From the NCBI RefSeq assembly GCF_024793945.1, contig NZ_JANUSD010000018.1, forward strand, positions 1-64,000: DNA of 64,000 nt, in the 5' to 3' direction. Both the position numbers and the translations under genes were made by a program. Under the pieces are notes generated by a model, which saw only the letters and a list, made by a program, of their open reading frames with translations, searched no databases and was not told the DNA's origin. The stretch comes from Emticicia fluvialis. GTDB taxonomy: Bacteria > Bacteroidota > Bacteroidia > Cytophagales > Spirosomataceae. Below, one piece after another: positions 26,502 through 35,251 of the stretch (position 1 is the stretch's first letter; each line of letters starts with the position of its first letter).

Positions 26502-28459
26502 TGATAGATAGAAATAAAATACCTGACCATTGGGAAGTGAAAGAATTAGGAGAGGTATGCAAACTAAAGAATGGATTTGCTTTTAAAAGTGATAATTATC
26601 AAGATAACGGTGTGCCCATAATTAGAATTTCTGATATAAATGGAGGACTTGTATCGAGTCAAAAAGCTGTAAGAGTAGAAGCTGGTGATGAATATGAAAA
26701 TTATACTATACAAAATAATGATATTTTAGTGGCTATGTCAGGAGCTACTACAGGTAAGTTTGGAATTTATAGAAGTAGCGAAAAAGCATATCAAAATCAA
26801 CGTGTAGGCAAATTTTTAATATTAGATAACGAAAATTTAGATAATAATTTTCTTTTCTATTTAATAAACTCATTAAAAAAGAATATTGAGAAGGATGCTT
26901 ATGGAGGTGCTCAACCGAATATCTCTTCAAGTAAAATTGAACAAATGGAAATAGTTCTTCCTCCATTTGCAGAACAACAAGCCATAGTAGCTAAAATAGA
27001 AGAATTATTAAGTGATTTAGAAAATGGCAAACAACAACTCTTAACCGCACAAGCACAATTAAAAGTATATCGGCAAAGCCTTTTAAAATGGGCTTTTGAA
27101 GGTAAACTAACTAATAAAGATGTAAAAGAAGGCGAACTGCCGGAGGGTTGGAAGTGGGTGAATTTAGAAGAAATTGCGGTAAAAATAACAGATGGAGAGC
27201 ATATTACCCCTAAAAGAACACCCGAAGGATATTATTTATTATCTGCACGAAATATTCAAAATGGCTATCTGTCCTTAGATGATGTTGATTTTGTCCCCTT
27301 AAATGAATATGAAAGAATCTTAAAAAGATGTAATCCTGAATATGGAGATATTCTAATTTCTTGTTCTGGATCAATAGGAAGAGTTTGTAGAGTTCCCAAA
27401 GATATAAAATTTGTGCTTGTTAGAAGTGTTGCACTTATAAAGATTGATTGGGAAAAATACTCTTCAAAGTTTTATGAATACTTATTTCAATCTCCTTTTC
27501 TACAAAAGCAGATTGAAGAAAGTAAAAAAGCAACTGCTCAAGCTAATTTATTTTTAGGTCCGATTAAAAAATTAAAAGTTCTTGTTTGTAGTAAAGATAA
27601 ACAAGAATATATCGTATCAGAATTAGAAAGTAAACTAACAGTTTGTAATAAGTTAGAAGAAACAATCAGCCAAAGCCTACTTCAGGCCGAAACTTTAAAG
27701 CAGAGTATTTTAAAGATGGCTTTTGAGGGTAAACTAGTCACATCTCAGGAAGTTGAAAGCAACATAATCAAACCTGTTTTAATAAACACATCTAAAGTAA
27801 TCAATGGTATTTCAGTTACCGATTTGCATGCAGGTATAATCGCTATGGTAATAGATGCGCATGAAAAAACTCCTCAACATTTTGCTAAACTGAATCACGT
27901 GAAAGGAGAAAAAATAGCCCATTTGGTTGAGTATAAATTAGGTATTTCTCTTGGGAGAACTCCTGTAAAAGATGCTGCCGGCCCTGATGATTATAGTCAT
28001 TTAAAAGCTATAGAGCATAGAGCTGATAAGGCAAACTGGTTTGGGGTTAAAAAATTAGATATTGGTTATACTTATTTCTCAAAACCTGGAGCAGCCAAAC
28101 TTATCAAAAAGGTTAAGGAGAATGTTTCTAAAGACGAGTTGACTGATATAAATAATCTGATAGCAACTTTTCTACCTTTTACAATGGAACAGGCAGAGAT
28201 TGTGGCCACGCTTTTTGCAGGCTGGAATAACTTGCTTTTGGAAGGCAAGTTACCAACAGACGAAGAAATAGTATACGAATCAAGGGAAAATTGGTCTGAA
28301 AGAAAACTGAAAATTGAAAGAGAGAGATTTTTTAAGGCATTGCAATGGATGAAAGAGCATAACTATATACCAGAAGGAAGGGGTAAAATGGTTTTGAAGA
28401 GTGAGAAAGTTACCGCTAAAAAGAAAACTTCTAAAAAGAATATTAATAAAGGGGCTTAA
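26501..28459 (+). CDS. hsdS: Type I restriction enzyme, specificity subunit with a C-terminal extension
   Basis: This is a 652-residue protein. Two target-recognition domains (about 1-165 and 206-380) are each followed by a conserved helix (165-205, LLKWAFEGKLT; 380-415, ILKMAFEGKLV), the half-and-half layout of HsdS. It sets the DNA sequence cut and methylated. From about 420 it has an extra domain of some 230 residues (VTDLHAGIIAMVIDAHEKTP, then KGEKIAHLVEYKLGI, then GPDDYSHLKAIEHRA) and a Lys-rich tail. Typical HsdS proteins are about 400-450 residues, so this is long. The start ATG overlaps the hsdR stop. Confidence 0.9.
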   Translation: MIDRNKIPDHWEVKELGEVCKLKNGFAFKSDNYQDNGVPIIRISDINGGLVSSQKAVRVEAGDEYENYTIQNNDILVAMSGATTGKFGIYRSSEKAYQNQRVGKFLILDNENLDNNFLFYLINSLKKNIEKDAYGGAQPNISSSKIEQMEIVLPPFAEQQAIVAKIEELLSDLENGKQQLLTAQAQLKVYRQSLLKWAFEGKLTNKDVKEGELPEGWKWVNLEEIAVKITDGEHITPKRTPEGYYLLSARNIQNGYLSLDDVDFVPLNEYERILKRCNPEYGDILISCSGSIGRVCRVPKDIKFVLVRSVALIKIDWEKYSSKFYEYLFQSPFLQKQIEESKKATAQANLFLGPIKKLKVLVCSKDKQEYIVSELESKLTVCNKLEETISQSLLQAETLKQSILKMAFEGKLVTSQEVESNIIKPVLINTSKVINGISVTDLHAGIIAMVIDAHEKTPQHFAKLNHVKGEKIAHLVEYKLGISLGRTPVKDAAGPDDYSHLKAIEHRADKANWFGVKKLDIGYTYFSKPGAAKLIKKVKENVSKDELTDINNLIATFLPFTMEQAEIVATLFAGWNNLLLEGKLPTDEEIVYESRENWSERKLKIERERFFKALQWMKEHNYIPEGRGKMVLKSEKVTAKKKTSKKNINKGA

Positions 28460-28600
28460 TGATTTAAACTCTATTAAGTAAGTATTCAAAATTGTATTGG
28501 GAAAGACTATGTCTCTGATAAGTTAGAAGAAACAATTAGTTAATGCCTGATTAATGCCCCAACTTTAAAGCAGAGTATTTTAAAGAAAGCTTTTGAGGGG
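27651..28600 (+). repeat. 80-bp hsdS conserved-region duplication (27651-27730 and 28521-28600)
   Basis: The segment 27651-27730, which encodes the second conserved helix of hsdS, recurs at 28521-28600, 62 bases after the hsdS stop. The second copy has about a dozen differences and several stop codons. It looks like the scar of an hsdS partial copy or recombination event, as happens in type I loci that switch target-recognition domains. Confidence 0.7.
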
Positions 28601-28623
28601 ATGTTGATAAATGAATAAATATT

Positions 28624-29058
28624 ATGAATGAACAAATTAACTGGAGTGGCTATACATTTGATATTGAAATAGAACACGATGACAAAAATTCAATTTACAT
28701 TAGAGTTTTTGACCCTCTATTGCCAGCAGATCACTCTGCCTTTGAATTGGAGTTGAGGGGACTATGGATAAAAGAAGGTTTAAATTTTAATAGGGGAGAT
28801 TATTATCAGCATATGATGTCGAGAGAAATGATGGTGCTTACTCCCTCTCAAATTAGTTACGGTTCTTTAACACATAATTTTCTAATTCATTATTCAGTTC
28901 ATTTCTCGTATATTAAGAATATTTATTCTACAAGTTTAGAACGAATTGATGATGACTGCTTTATTACATTTGATGCCATTAGATTTTGGAATAGACAGGT
29001 AGAAAAGGGGATAGCTACTTTGGTTGAAGATAGATATAAAATACGTATAAATGATTGA
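28624..29058 (+). CDS. Hypothetical protein inside the type I locus
   Basis: This 144-residue acidic protein has no recognised domain. It begins MNEQINWSGYTFDIEIEHDD. Strand-like segments and FELELRGLWIKEG suggest a compact mostly beta fold. It has no signal or membrane segment. It lies in the same direction as hsdS and the genes after it, so it is probably in the same transcript. It could be an anti-restriction or immunity-like partner of the next gene; I have no evidence for either. Confidence 0.5.
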   Translation: MNEQINWSGYTFDIEIEHDDKNSIYIRVFDPLLPADHSAFELELRGLWIKEGLNFNRGDYYQHMMSREMMVLTPSQISYGSLTHNFLIHYSVHFSYIKNIYSTSLERIDDDCFITFDAIRFWNRQVEKGIATLVEDRYKIRIND

Positions 29059-29119
29059 ATGTAAACGTAATTTATCATGACTATTTATTTAAAATTTAAC
29101 TGCAAAATATAATCAAGTT

Positions 29120-30567
29120 ATGAATCAACAAATAAGACAATACTTAATAGACCAATGTATTAAAGGCATTCCAGTCAATTATGAAGATGTTTCTGTAAAA
29201 CTTAATCTGAATTTAGCATTAGAAAGAGATAGAGATATTTTAAGTAGGACTTTAGGAGAAATTTCAGAGTATGAATTTAAAAACGGAAGACCTCTTATAA
29301 GTTCGATAGCAATATATAAACAAGCTAATGACCATGGAGATGGTTTTTATCAGCTTTGTGAAGACTTAGGCATCGGAAAGAAAAAACAATTGAAAGAGCA
29401 ATACTACGGATTCTCCGAAATACAAAAGTGTAAAGAATTTTGGAAGAAGGACTTCAATTACCAGAGTTTTTATAAACTAAATACTCCTATTTACAATGAA
29501 AACAATTCTCTTGCTTTTTTTAATGTTATGGAAATTGAGTTTTTCAGAAGCTGGAGTGAAAAAGTCTATAACCCAGAAAATTCTGACCATGTAAATGCTA
29601 AAAATTATTTATTAGACACGGTATGGACGAAAACTAAATTCTGGGCAGAGGAGGTTGCAAAGCGCTTACCTGAATATGAGGAATCAAGTAAGAGAATTTG
29701 GAGTAAACGTGGAAAGGCGTCTGCAATTTTTAAAGAGTACACTTGGGCGAAAATCTATAAGAAAGGAGATAGCTCAAAGGATATTTTTTTACTATTGGTG
29801 TGGATGCTTTAAAAAATGCGTTGATTTATAAATTAGATTTTTTTAGAGAAAATGCTTCTAAACTCTCTGAGGAACAAAAACAAATATGTAAAAGCATTAT
29901 CCCTTCTGAAATTGGTTGGATGGAGATTAGCGCTTCTGCTTTAATACACTACGATTGGGAAAGATTAATCAGTGAGGTAGTAGAGTTTATTAGCTCAAAT
30001 ACACATCATTATGAGCAGCTTGAAAAAAAGGTATGGGGTAATGTTACATCCCAAGAGACTTTTAATGATTCACTAAGTAAGCGGAGCTACCCTAACTGGG
30101 GATTAACTTTATTGCCAGACAGAAAACCAACTTTTAAAGGGTATAATACTGATTTTATCCAAAAAAATATCGAAGACAAACAATTAGGTGATAATGGAGA
30201 AGAGCTTGTAAGAGAATTTGAAAAAAAGAAATTGAAAGAAAAAGGATTATTGAATCTTGTTGAGCAAGTACAAATTGTAAAAGACGGTGACGGATATGAC
30301 ATTCTAAGTTTTGATGAAAAGTGCAACCCACTATATATTGAAGTAAAGACGACTGAAAAAGATGAAAAAACGTCTTTTTATTTAAGTTTAAATGAATATT
30401 TATTTGCAGAACGCAATCAAGGCAAATATGTCATTTATAGACTTTACAACTATGATTATGAAAAAAACCATGCAGATTTTTTTATAATTGAAAACCCAAT
30501 AAATAGTCTTCTATTTCAACCAACACAATATCAAGTATATTTAAAGAAAGATAGTAATGAGCAATAG
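29120..30567 (+). pseudogene. DUF3883 (Mrr-like) protein, split by a homopolymer frameshift
   Basis: Two overlapping frames (29120-29812 and 29800-30567) together encode about 480 residues. At 29783 a run of seven T stops the first frame with LLLVWML. One more T would give KDIFFTIGVDALKNALIYKLD, which joins straight into the second frame. The C-terminal part carries the DUF3883 pattern: LGDNGEELVREFE, then DGYDILSFDE, then YIEVKTT, a PDDEXK-like core with Asp and Glu-x-Lys. The end overlaps hsdM by 11 bases. It may be a true pseudogene, a phase-variable gene or a sequencing error; I cannot tell which. Confidence 0.7.
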
Positions 30568-32083
30568 CACAGCCAGTATAGTAAGTAAAGTATGGAGTTT
30601 TTGTAACCCTTTAAGAGATGTAGGGGTAGGATATGGAGATTATCTAGAGCAATTGACTTATCTATTGTTTCTGAAAATGGCTGACGAATATAGCAAGCCA
30701 CCTTATAACAGAGCCTTTAACTTCCCTAAAATCAAAGATGAAAAAAATGAGGAAATAGAAGACGCTGAAACCTGCACATGGGAAAACCTTGTCAATAAAA
30801 AAGGAGCAGAGTTAGAATTTTTTTATTCTTCGCTTTTAAGGTCTCTATCTACCGAAAGAGGAATGATAGGCCAGATATTTACCAAGAGTCAGAATAAAAT
30901 ACAAGACCCTGCAATGCTTGCCCGAATCATAGATATGATTAATAAAGAGCAATGGCTGATTATGGGAGCTGATGTAAAGGGAGATATTTATGAAGGACTC
31001 TTAGAGCAGAATGCACAGGACGTAAAAAGTGGAGCAGGGCAATACTTTACGCCAAGGCCACTGATTAAGGCGATGGTGGAGTGTATACGGCCTCAGCCTA
31101 TGCGGACCATTGCTGATCCTGCGTGTGGCACTGGGGGCTTTTTTTTAGGGGCTTATGATTATATAGTTGACCATTATGAATTAGACAAAGAGAAAAAGGC
31201 ATTTCTGAAAAACTCCACTTTCTATGGCAATGAGATTGTAGCTTCTACCCGTAGAACAGCACTGATGAATTTATTTCTGCATAATATAGGTGACATTGAC
31301 AGTGAAAACTTTATTTCTCCGGCAGATGCTTTAATTGCGGCTTCGAGTGATACCTATGATTATGTGTTGGCTAATCCACCATTTGGTAAGAAAAGTAGTC
31401 AGACATTCACCAATGAAAACGGGGAACAGGAGAAGGAAGATTTAACTTATAATCGTCAGGATTTCTGGGCAACTACCAGCAATAAACAGTTGAATTTTGT
31501 ACAGCATATACGCTCAATGCTAAAAACTACAGGATTGGCCGCTGTAGTATTGCCGGATAATGTTCTTTTTGAAGGAGGGGCAGGTGAGACAGTAAGAAAA
31601 AAACTACTTGAGACTACAGACTTACATACAATTCTGAGATTACCTACAGGTATATTTTATGCACATGGTGTAAAAGCAAACGTTGTTTTCTTTGATAACA
31701 AACCAGCCAGCAGAGACCCCTGGACAAATGAAATCTGGGTATATGATTACAGAACTAATATTCATCATACACTTAAGAAAAATCCTCTTAAAATAGACGA
31801 TTTAAGAGATTTTATTGAGTGCTATAATCCCACCAATAGACATATTAGGCAAGAGACTTATAATCCTGAAACTAATCCCGAAGGCCGTTGGCGTAAATTT
31901 ACCTATGAAGAGATAATAGCAAGAGATAAAACAAGTTTAGACATTACATGGCTCAAAGATAAATCATTAGCTGACCTCGACGACTTACCAGACCCAGACG
32001 TAATAGCCAGTGAAATCATAGAAAACTTAGAAACAGGTTTAGAAAATTTTAGGAGTATTATGTTGGCTTTGGGAGAGAAATAA
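30557..32083 (+). CDS. hsdM: Type I restriction enzyme, M subunit (N6-adenine methyltransferase)
   Basis: This 508-residue protein methylates adenine in the recognition site using S-adenosylmethionine. Motif I DPACGTGGF (187-195) binds the cofactor and motif IV NPPF (273-276) is catalytic. The N-terminal HsdM helical bundle (about 10-150) ends in SGAGQYFTPRPLI. It is the last gene of the locus, after hsdR, hsdS and the two extra genes. The order R-S-x-y-M is unusual, as hsdM and hsdS usually touch. It overlaps the preceding frame by 11 bases. Confidence 0.95.
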   Translation: MSNSTASIVSKVWSFCNPLRDVGVGYGDYLEQLTYLLFLKMADEYSKPPYNRAFNFPKIKDEKNEEIEDAETCTWENLVNKKGAELEFFYSSLLRSLSTERGMIGQIFTKSQNKIQDPAMLARIIDMINKEQWLIMGADVKGDIYEGLLEQNAQDVKSGAGQYFTPRPLIKAMVECIRPQPMRTIADPACGTGGFFLGAYDYIVDHYELDKEKKAFLKNSTFYGNEIVASTRRTALMNLFLHNIGDIDSENFISPADALIAASSDTYDYVLANPPFGKKSSQTFTNENGEQEKEDLTYNRQDFWATTSNKQLNFVQHIRSMLKTTGLAAVVLPDNVLFEGGAGETVRKKLLETTDLHTILRLPTGIFYAHGVKANVVFFDNKPASRDPWTNEIWVYDYRTNIHHTLKKNPLKIDDLRDFIECYNPTNRHIRQETYNPETNPEGRWRKFTYEEIIARDKTSLDITWLKDKSLADLDDLPDPDVIASEIIENLETGLENFRSIMLALGEK

Positions 32084-32092
32084 TTAGAATTT

Positions 32093-32120
32093 AAAAAGGT
32101 TGTGTGACAAACCCTTTTTT
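32093..32120 (+). terminator. Probable terminator after hsdM
   Basis: An A-rich arm with GGTTGT pairs imperfectly with ACAAACCC followed by T6. It begins 10 bases after the hsdM stop, marking the end of the type I transcript. Confidence 0.5.
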
Positions 32121-32250
32121 ATTATGCAAGAAAATTCTTGATAATAATAGTGGAGACTAAATGGGGACTATTTTAAAATAAAGAAGAGCTAAGCTTTCAT
32201 AGTATCTTAACGTTAATATTATATTTTATAAAGCGCGCATAAGTGGGTAT

Positions 32251-32967
32251 TTAACAACCAATCTTTCTTAAAGAATTTAACCACTTTTCAACCTGTTTCT
32301 TTATTTCACCAGCATCGTTTTTAGGATAATACTTTTTTAAATATTCTGTAAACTCTGTTTGTGTATTGCTGGTTTCCCATTCCATAACCGTGAGGCTTAG
32401 CATAGGCCATTTCTTTGTCTCCAGCATAAAGCCATATAAAGGAAGGTATGGCGGTGAGTGATACAGAGAATTCTCAACTAGTTCCTCATAGAAAGGTTTA
32501 ATAAAAGCCGGTTTCATATCTCGGAAGACATCATAGGCAATACAATGTCTGCAACCCTCTCTCACCATTAGAGCAAATGCAGGCATACCTTTGTCCTGAA
32601 AGAAGGTGTACATATAATTAATAAAGTCTTCTTCCATAATGTCACACAAATCTTTACTGTAAAAGGCATATTCCTGTTTGAAGAGCTCTAATGAAAAATT
32701 TTCTAGATGTTTATTGATGATAAAATCAATAACCTCATTTTCTTTGGCTGTTATTTCATCAATAGAGGGGCCACGGCTCAATCCGGCTGCAGAGAGGAAA
32801 TACCTGGGTTTTGAAAAGAGTTCAAAATAGTAGCTCTTAAAGAAGATGGTCTTGCGTTCATAGGTGACCTGAACATACAAAGGATAGGTTAGCTTGCCAT
32901 GTAGAAAAACTTGTTTTAATCGGTTGTTCAGGTAAGTTTTGTAGGTAACTTTGTATACTTTACTCAT
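32251..32967 (-). CDS. Hypothetical protein near the recombinase end
   Basis: This 238-residue protein is transcribed toward hsdM. The N-terminus (YPLYVQVTYERKTIFFKSYYFEL) recalls the arm-binding domain of Bacteroidota tyrosine recombinases, but no catalytic recombinase core follows. Cys-x-x-Cys (REGCRHC) near residue 140 is the only metal-like motif. The rest is helical and aromatic-rich. I do not recognise the family. It may be an accessory DNA-binding factor of the element. Confidence 0.55.
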   Translation of the reverse strand: MSKVYKVTYKTYLNNRLKQVFLHGKLTYPLYVQVTYERKTIFFKSYYFELFSKPRYFLSAAGLSRGPSIDEITAKENEVIDFIINKHLENFSLELFKQEYAFYSKDLCDIMEEDFINYMYTFFQDKGMPAFALMVREGCRHCIAYDVFRDMKPAFIKPFYEELVENSLYHSPPYLPLYGFMLETKKWPMLSLTVMEWETSNTQTEFTEYLKKYYPKNDAGEIKKQVEKWLNSLRKIGC

Positions 32968-33206
32968 TTTGTCGTTGTTTACTCGTTTTTAGCTTACTTA
33001 CACTACAGCATATTTCTATATAATAAAGGACGTCAGATTTCCCCAAACAAGATGGCAGTACTTTAGATTTCCTCCAGAGACTTCACAAAGATAGTAAAAA
33101 CGTTATGATAAAATTTGGAATATCAAAACAAATGGCTATATTAGCTTTCTGAAATATGTCCTTCTGCACGAAGGTTTGTGTGAATGATTTAATGAGGAGG
33201 TGCAAA

Positions 33207-33350
33207 ATGGAAAAACTAAAACCAGAACAGGCAGTGGAACTGCTGCGAAAAAAAGGAATTGAAATATCAATAGAACAGGCTATAGCTACTCTTGAATTCC
33301 TACATTTATTGGCGAATATCCTAATCGCACAATATCTGAAAAAGCATTAG
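33207..33350 (+). CDS. Small conserved protein preceding the serine recombinase
   Basis: From the ATG at 33207 this is a 47-residue protein: MEKLKPEQAVELLRKKGIEI, then EQAIATLEFLHLLANILIAQYL. A perfect AGGAGG lies 6 bases upstream (33195-33200), rare in Bacteroidota and deciding the start over 33156. Small helical proteins of this pattern are regular neighbours of large serine recombinases in Bacteroidota elements, and could act as a recombination directionality factor or regulator. That role is inference. It ends 48 bases before the recombinase ATG. Confidence 0.75.
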   Translation: MEKLKPEQAVELLRKKGIEISIEQAIATLEFLHLLANILIAQYLKKH

Positions 33351-33398
33351 GGTTATATCTCATAGGAAAGTGATTATTGAATTTAATTGAAGGTGAGT

Positions 33399-35009
33399 AT
33401 GAAAGTAGCTGATTTGTACATACGGGTAAGTACGGACGAACAAGCCGATAAAGGCTATTCGCAACGTAGCCAGGAGGAACTGTTGCGCAAGTATTGCGAT
33501 ATTAACAACATTACCGTCCGTAGGGTAATGTTTGAAGACCATTCTGCAAAGACCTTTGCCCGTCCGGAATGGAAGGCGTATTTGTTAGAGCTGAAAAAGC
33601 ACAAAGGAAAGGCAGATGTGGTATTATTCCTTAAATGGGACAGGTTTAGCCGCAATGCCGGAGATGCCTATCAGATGATTAACATCCTGCGCAAATTGGG
33701 CGTAGAACCTCAGGCAATAGAACAGCCGTTGGATTTATCTATTCCTGAGAACAAGATGATGTTGGCCTTTTATCTGGCAGCACCCGAGGTTGAGAATGAT
33801 CGAAGGGCTTTAAATGTTATTCACGGAATGCGTAGAGCAAGAAAAGAAGGGCGTTATATGGGGCTGGCTCCGATTGGTTATGTCAACAAGACTGATGAAG
33901 CAGGGAGGAAGTACATTGCAATCCATGAACCGCAAGCAGGTATTTTGCGCTGGTCTTTTGAGGAAGTAGCTAAAGGTGTATATAATACCGAGCAGATTTT
34001 CAAAATGGCAAAAGCAATGGGATTTAGAGGAACTAAGAGTCTTTTCTGGTTTGCTATTCGAAATCCGGTTTATTGCGGAAAGATATTTATCCCCAAATAC
34101 AAGGATGATGAAAGCCGCTTCGTCAAAGGCTTGCATCAGCCATTAATACAGGAAGATTTATTTTATCAAGTGCAGGACGTACTAGATGGTAGGAAACGAA
34201 ACCAATACAGGCTAACGGTAGTTTCCAATTCGACTTTGCCCCTTAGAGGATTCTTGATTTGCCCAAAATGTGGTAAAATACTGACCGGAAGTGCATCTAA
34301 GGGTCTTACCAAGCGTTATTCGTATTATCATTGTTTTGCGGGCTGCAAATTCAGACACAGGGCTGATGCAATTAACCAGCAGTTTGTTTACGAACTGAAA
34401 AAGTATATCCCACGTCCTGAAATGGCCGAGTTATACAAGATCGTATTGCAGGAAGCCTGGCATAGCCAAACTGCTCATTTATTAGATGATAAGGGGCAAC
34501 TGCTGAAACAGATTAAGGAACTGGAAGATAAGTTATCGTATGCCCGAGACTTATTATCCTCTAAACAGATTGAGCCGGAAGATTTTAGAGTAATGAAGTC
34601 CGATTACAGCAGTAAAGTTGAAAAGTTGGAAGCCAAACTCAGAGGACTTTCTGATAATAATATGAATATTAAAAACCTGCTTGATAAAGGGATTGACAAT
34701 CTTTTAAAACTGGATTATATCTATGAAACCGCAGATATAGACAAGAAACGGGAAGTGATTAGTTCGATGTTTCCTGAAAAATTGCATTTTGAAAATAATT
34801 CACTTCGAACTAGTAGAATAAATGAAGCTGTTAGTTTTATTTACCTGATAGACAGCGATTTAGGTGGAAACAAAAAAGGACAAATCAAAAATAAATTTGA
34901 CTTGTCCTGTAAAGTCGGGGTGGCCAGATTCGAACTGACGACCTTCTGCTCCCAAAGCAGACGCGATACCGGGCTACGCTACACCCCGAGGGCGGTATCT
35001 AAAAATTGA
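33399..35009 (+). CDS. Large serine recombinase (element integrase), 3' end fused to tRNA sequence
   Basis: This 536-residue enzyme joins att sites through a 5'-phosphoserine bond. The resolvase-type catalytic domain starts YIRVSTDEQ with Ser11. A recombinase domain (about 150-270) and a zinc ribbon follow (CPKCG, then YHCFAGC). A coiled-coil region (about 365-430) precedes the end. The ATG at 33399 has GAAGGTGAG upstream and fits the family start. The final 30 residues (GVARFELTTFCSQSRRD...) are translated from the antisense of tRNA-Pro and are not native. The true end is probably VVLPVQF...ASIAV, now at 124-242. Confidence 0.93.
   Translation: MKVADLYIRVSTDEQADKGYSQRSQEELLRKYCDINNITVRRVMFEDHSAKTFARPEWKAYLLELKKHKGKADVVLFLKWDRFSRNAGDAYQMINILRKLGVEPQAIEQPLDLSIPENKMMLAFYLAAPEVENDRRALNVIHGMRRARKEGRYMGLAPIGYVNKTDEAGRKYIAIHEPQAGILRWSFEEVAKGVYNTEQIFKMAKAMGFRGTKSLFWFAIRNPVYCGKIFIPKYKDDESRFVKGLHQPLIQEDLFYQVQDVLDGRKRNQYRLTVVSNSTLPLRGFLICPKCGKILTGSASKGLTKRYSYYHCFAGCKFRHRADAINQQFVYELKKYIPRPEMAELYKIVLQEAWHSQTAHLLDDKGQLLKQIKELEDKLSYARDLLSSKQIEPEDFRVMKSDYSSKVEKLEAKLRGLSDNNMNIKNLLDKGIDNLLKLDYIYETADIDKKREVISSMFPEKLHFENNSLRTSRINEAVSFIYLIDSDLGGNKKGQIKNKFDLSCKVGVARFELTTFCSQSRRDTGLRYTPRAVSKN
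34867..34917 (+). repeat. attR: right copy of the 51-bp repeat, overlapping the recombinase 3' end
   Basis: It matches 124-174 except one base. It lies inside the recombinase frame and ends three bases into the tRNA-Pro gene on the opposite strand. The same imperfect 13-bp palindrome (34879-34891 and 34898-34910) is present. Confidence 0.8.
34915..34988 (-). tRNA. tRNA-Pro (anticodon UGG)
   Basis: The 74-nucleotide cloverleaf on the minus strand has acceptor CGGGGTG paired with CACCCCG, anticodon stem TCTGC/GCAGA with loop TTTGGGA, and a TTCGAAT T-loop. CCA is not encoded. Its 3' end borders the element, so it is the likely chromosomal landmark of the integration site and it remains intact. 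Confidence 0.95.
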
Positions 35010-35076
35010 GAGTGCAAAGGTAGAAAACTTTATTAATAAATCAAAAATTAATTTTAAAATATTTCTACACATTCTC

Positions 35077-35165
<89 letters not shown>

Positions 35166-35251
35166 TTTCCCGTTTGGGATTGCAAATATACAGGGTCATT
35201 TTGTTTTAACAAAACGCAACGCCATTTTTTGTATTTTTTTTCTTAAAATAT

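Larger units (their letters stand above)
124..34917. mobile_element. Integrative mobilizable element with serine recombinase and Mob genes
   Basis: A 51-bp direct repeat with one mismatch (124-174 and 34867-34917) bounds the interval. The right copy lies inside the 3' end of a large serine recombinase gene and touches the 3' end of a tRNA-Pro gene. Inside are a decayed primase, MobC, a relaxase, a small conserved gene beside the recombinase, and mixed cargo: nuclease, toxins, SusCD, defence genes and type I restriction-modification. No coupling protein, VirB4 or other conjugation gene was seen, so I call it mobilizable rather than self-transmissible. The boundaries are inferred from the repeat and from the reconstructed recombinase gene end; no empty site was available for comparison. 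Confidence 0.8.

Noticed and set aside
32251..32967. Tyrosine recombinase
   Set aside because: Only the N-terminal arm-like segment is suggestive; no catalytic Arg-His-Arg-Tyr core is present.
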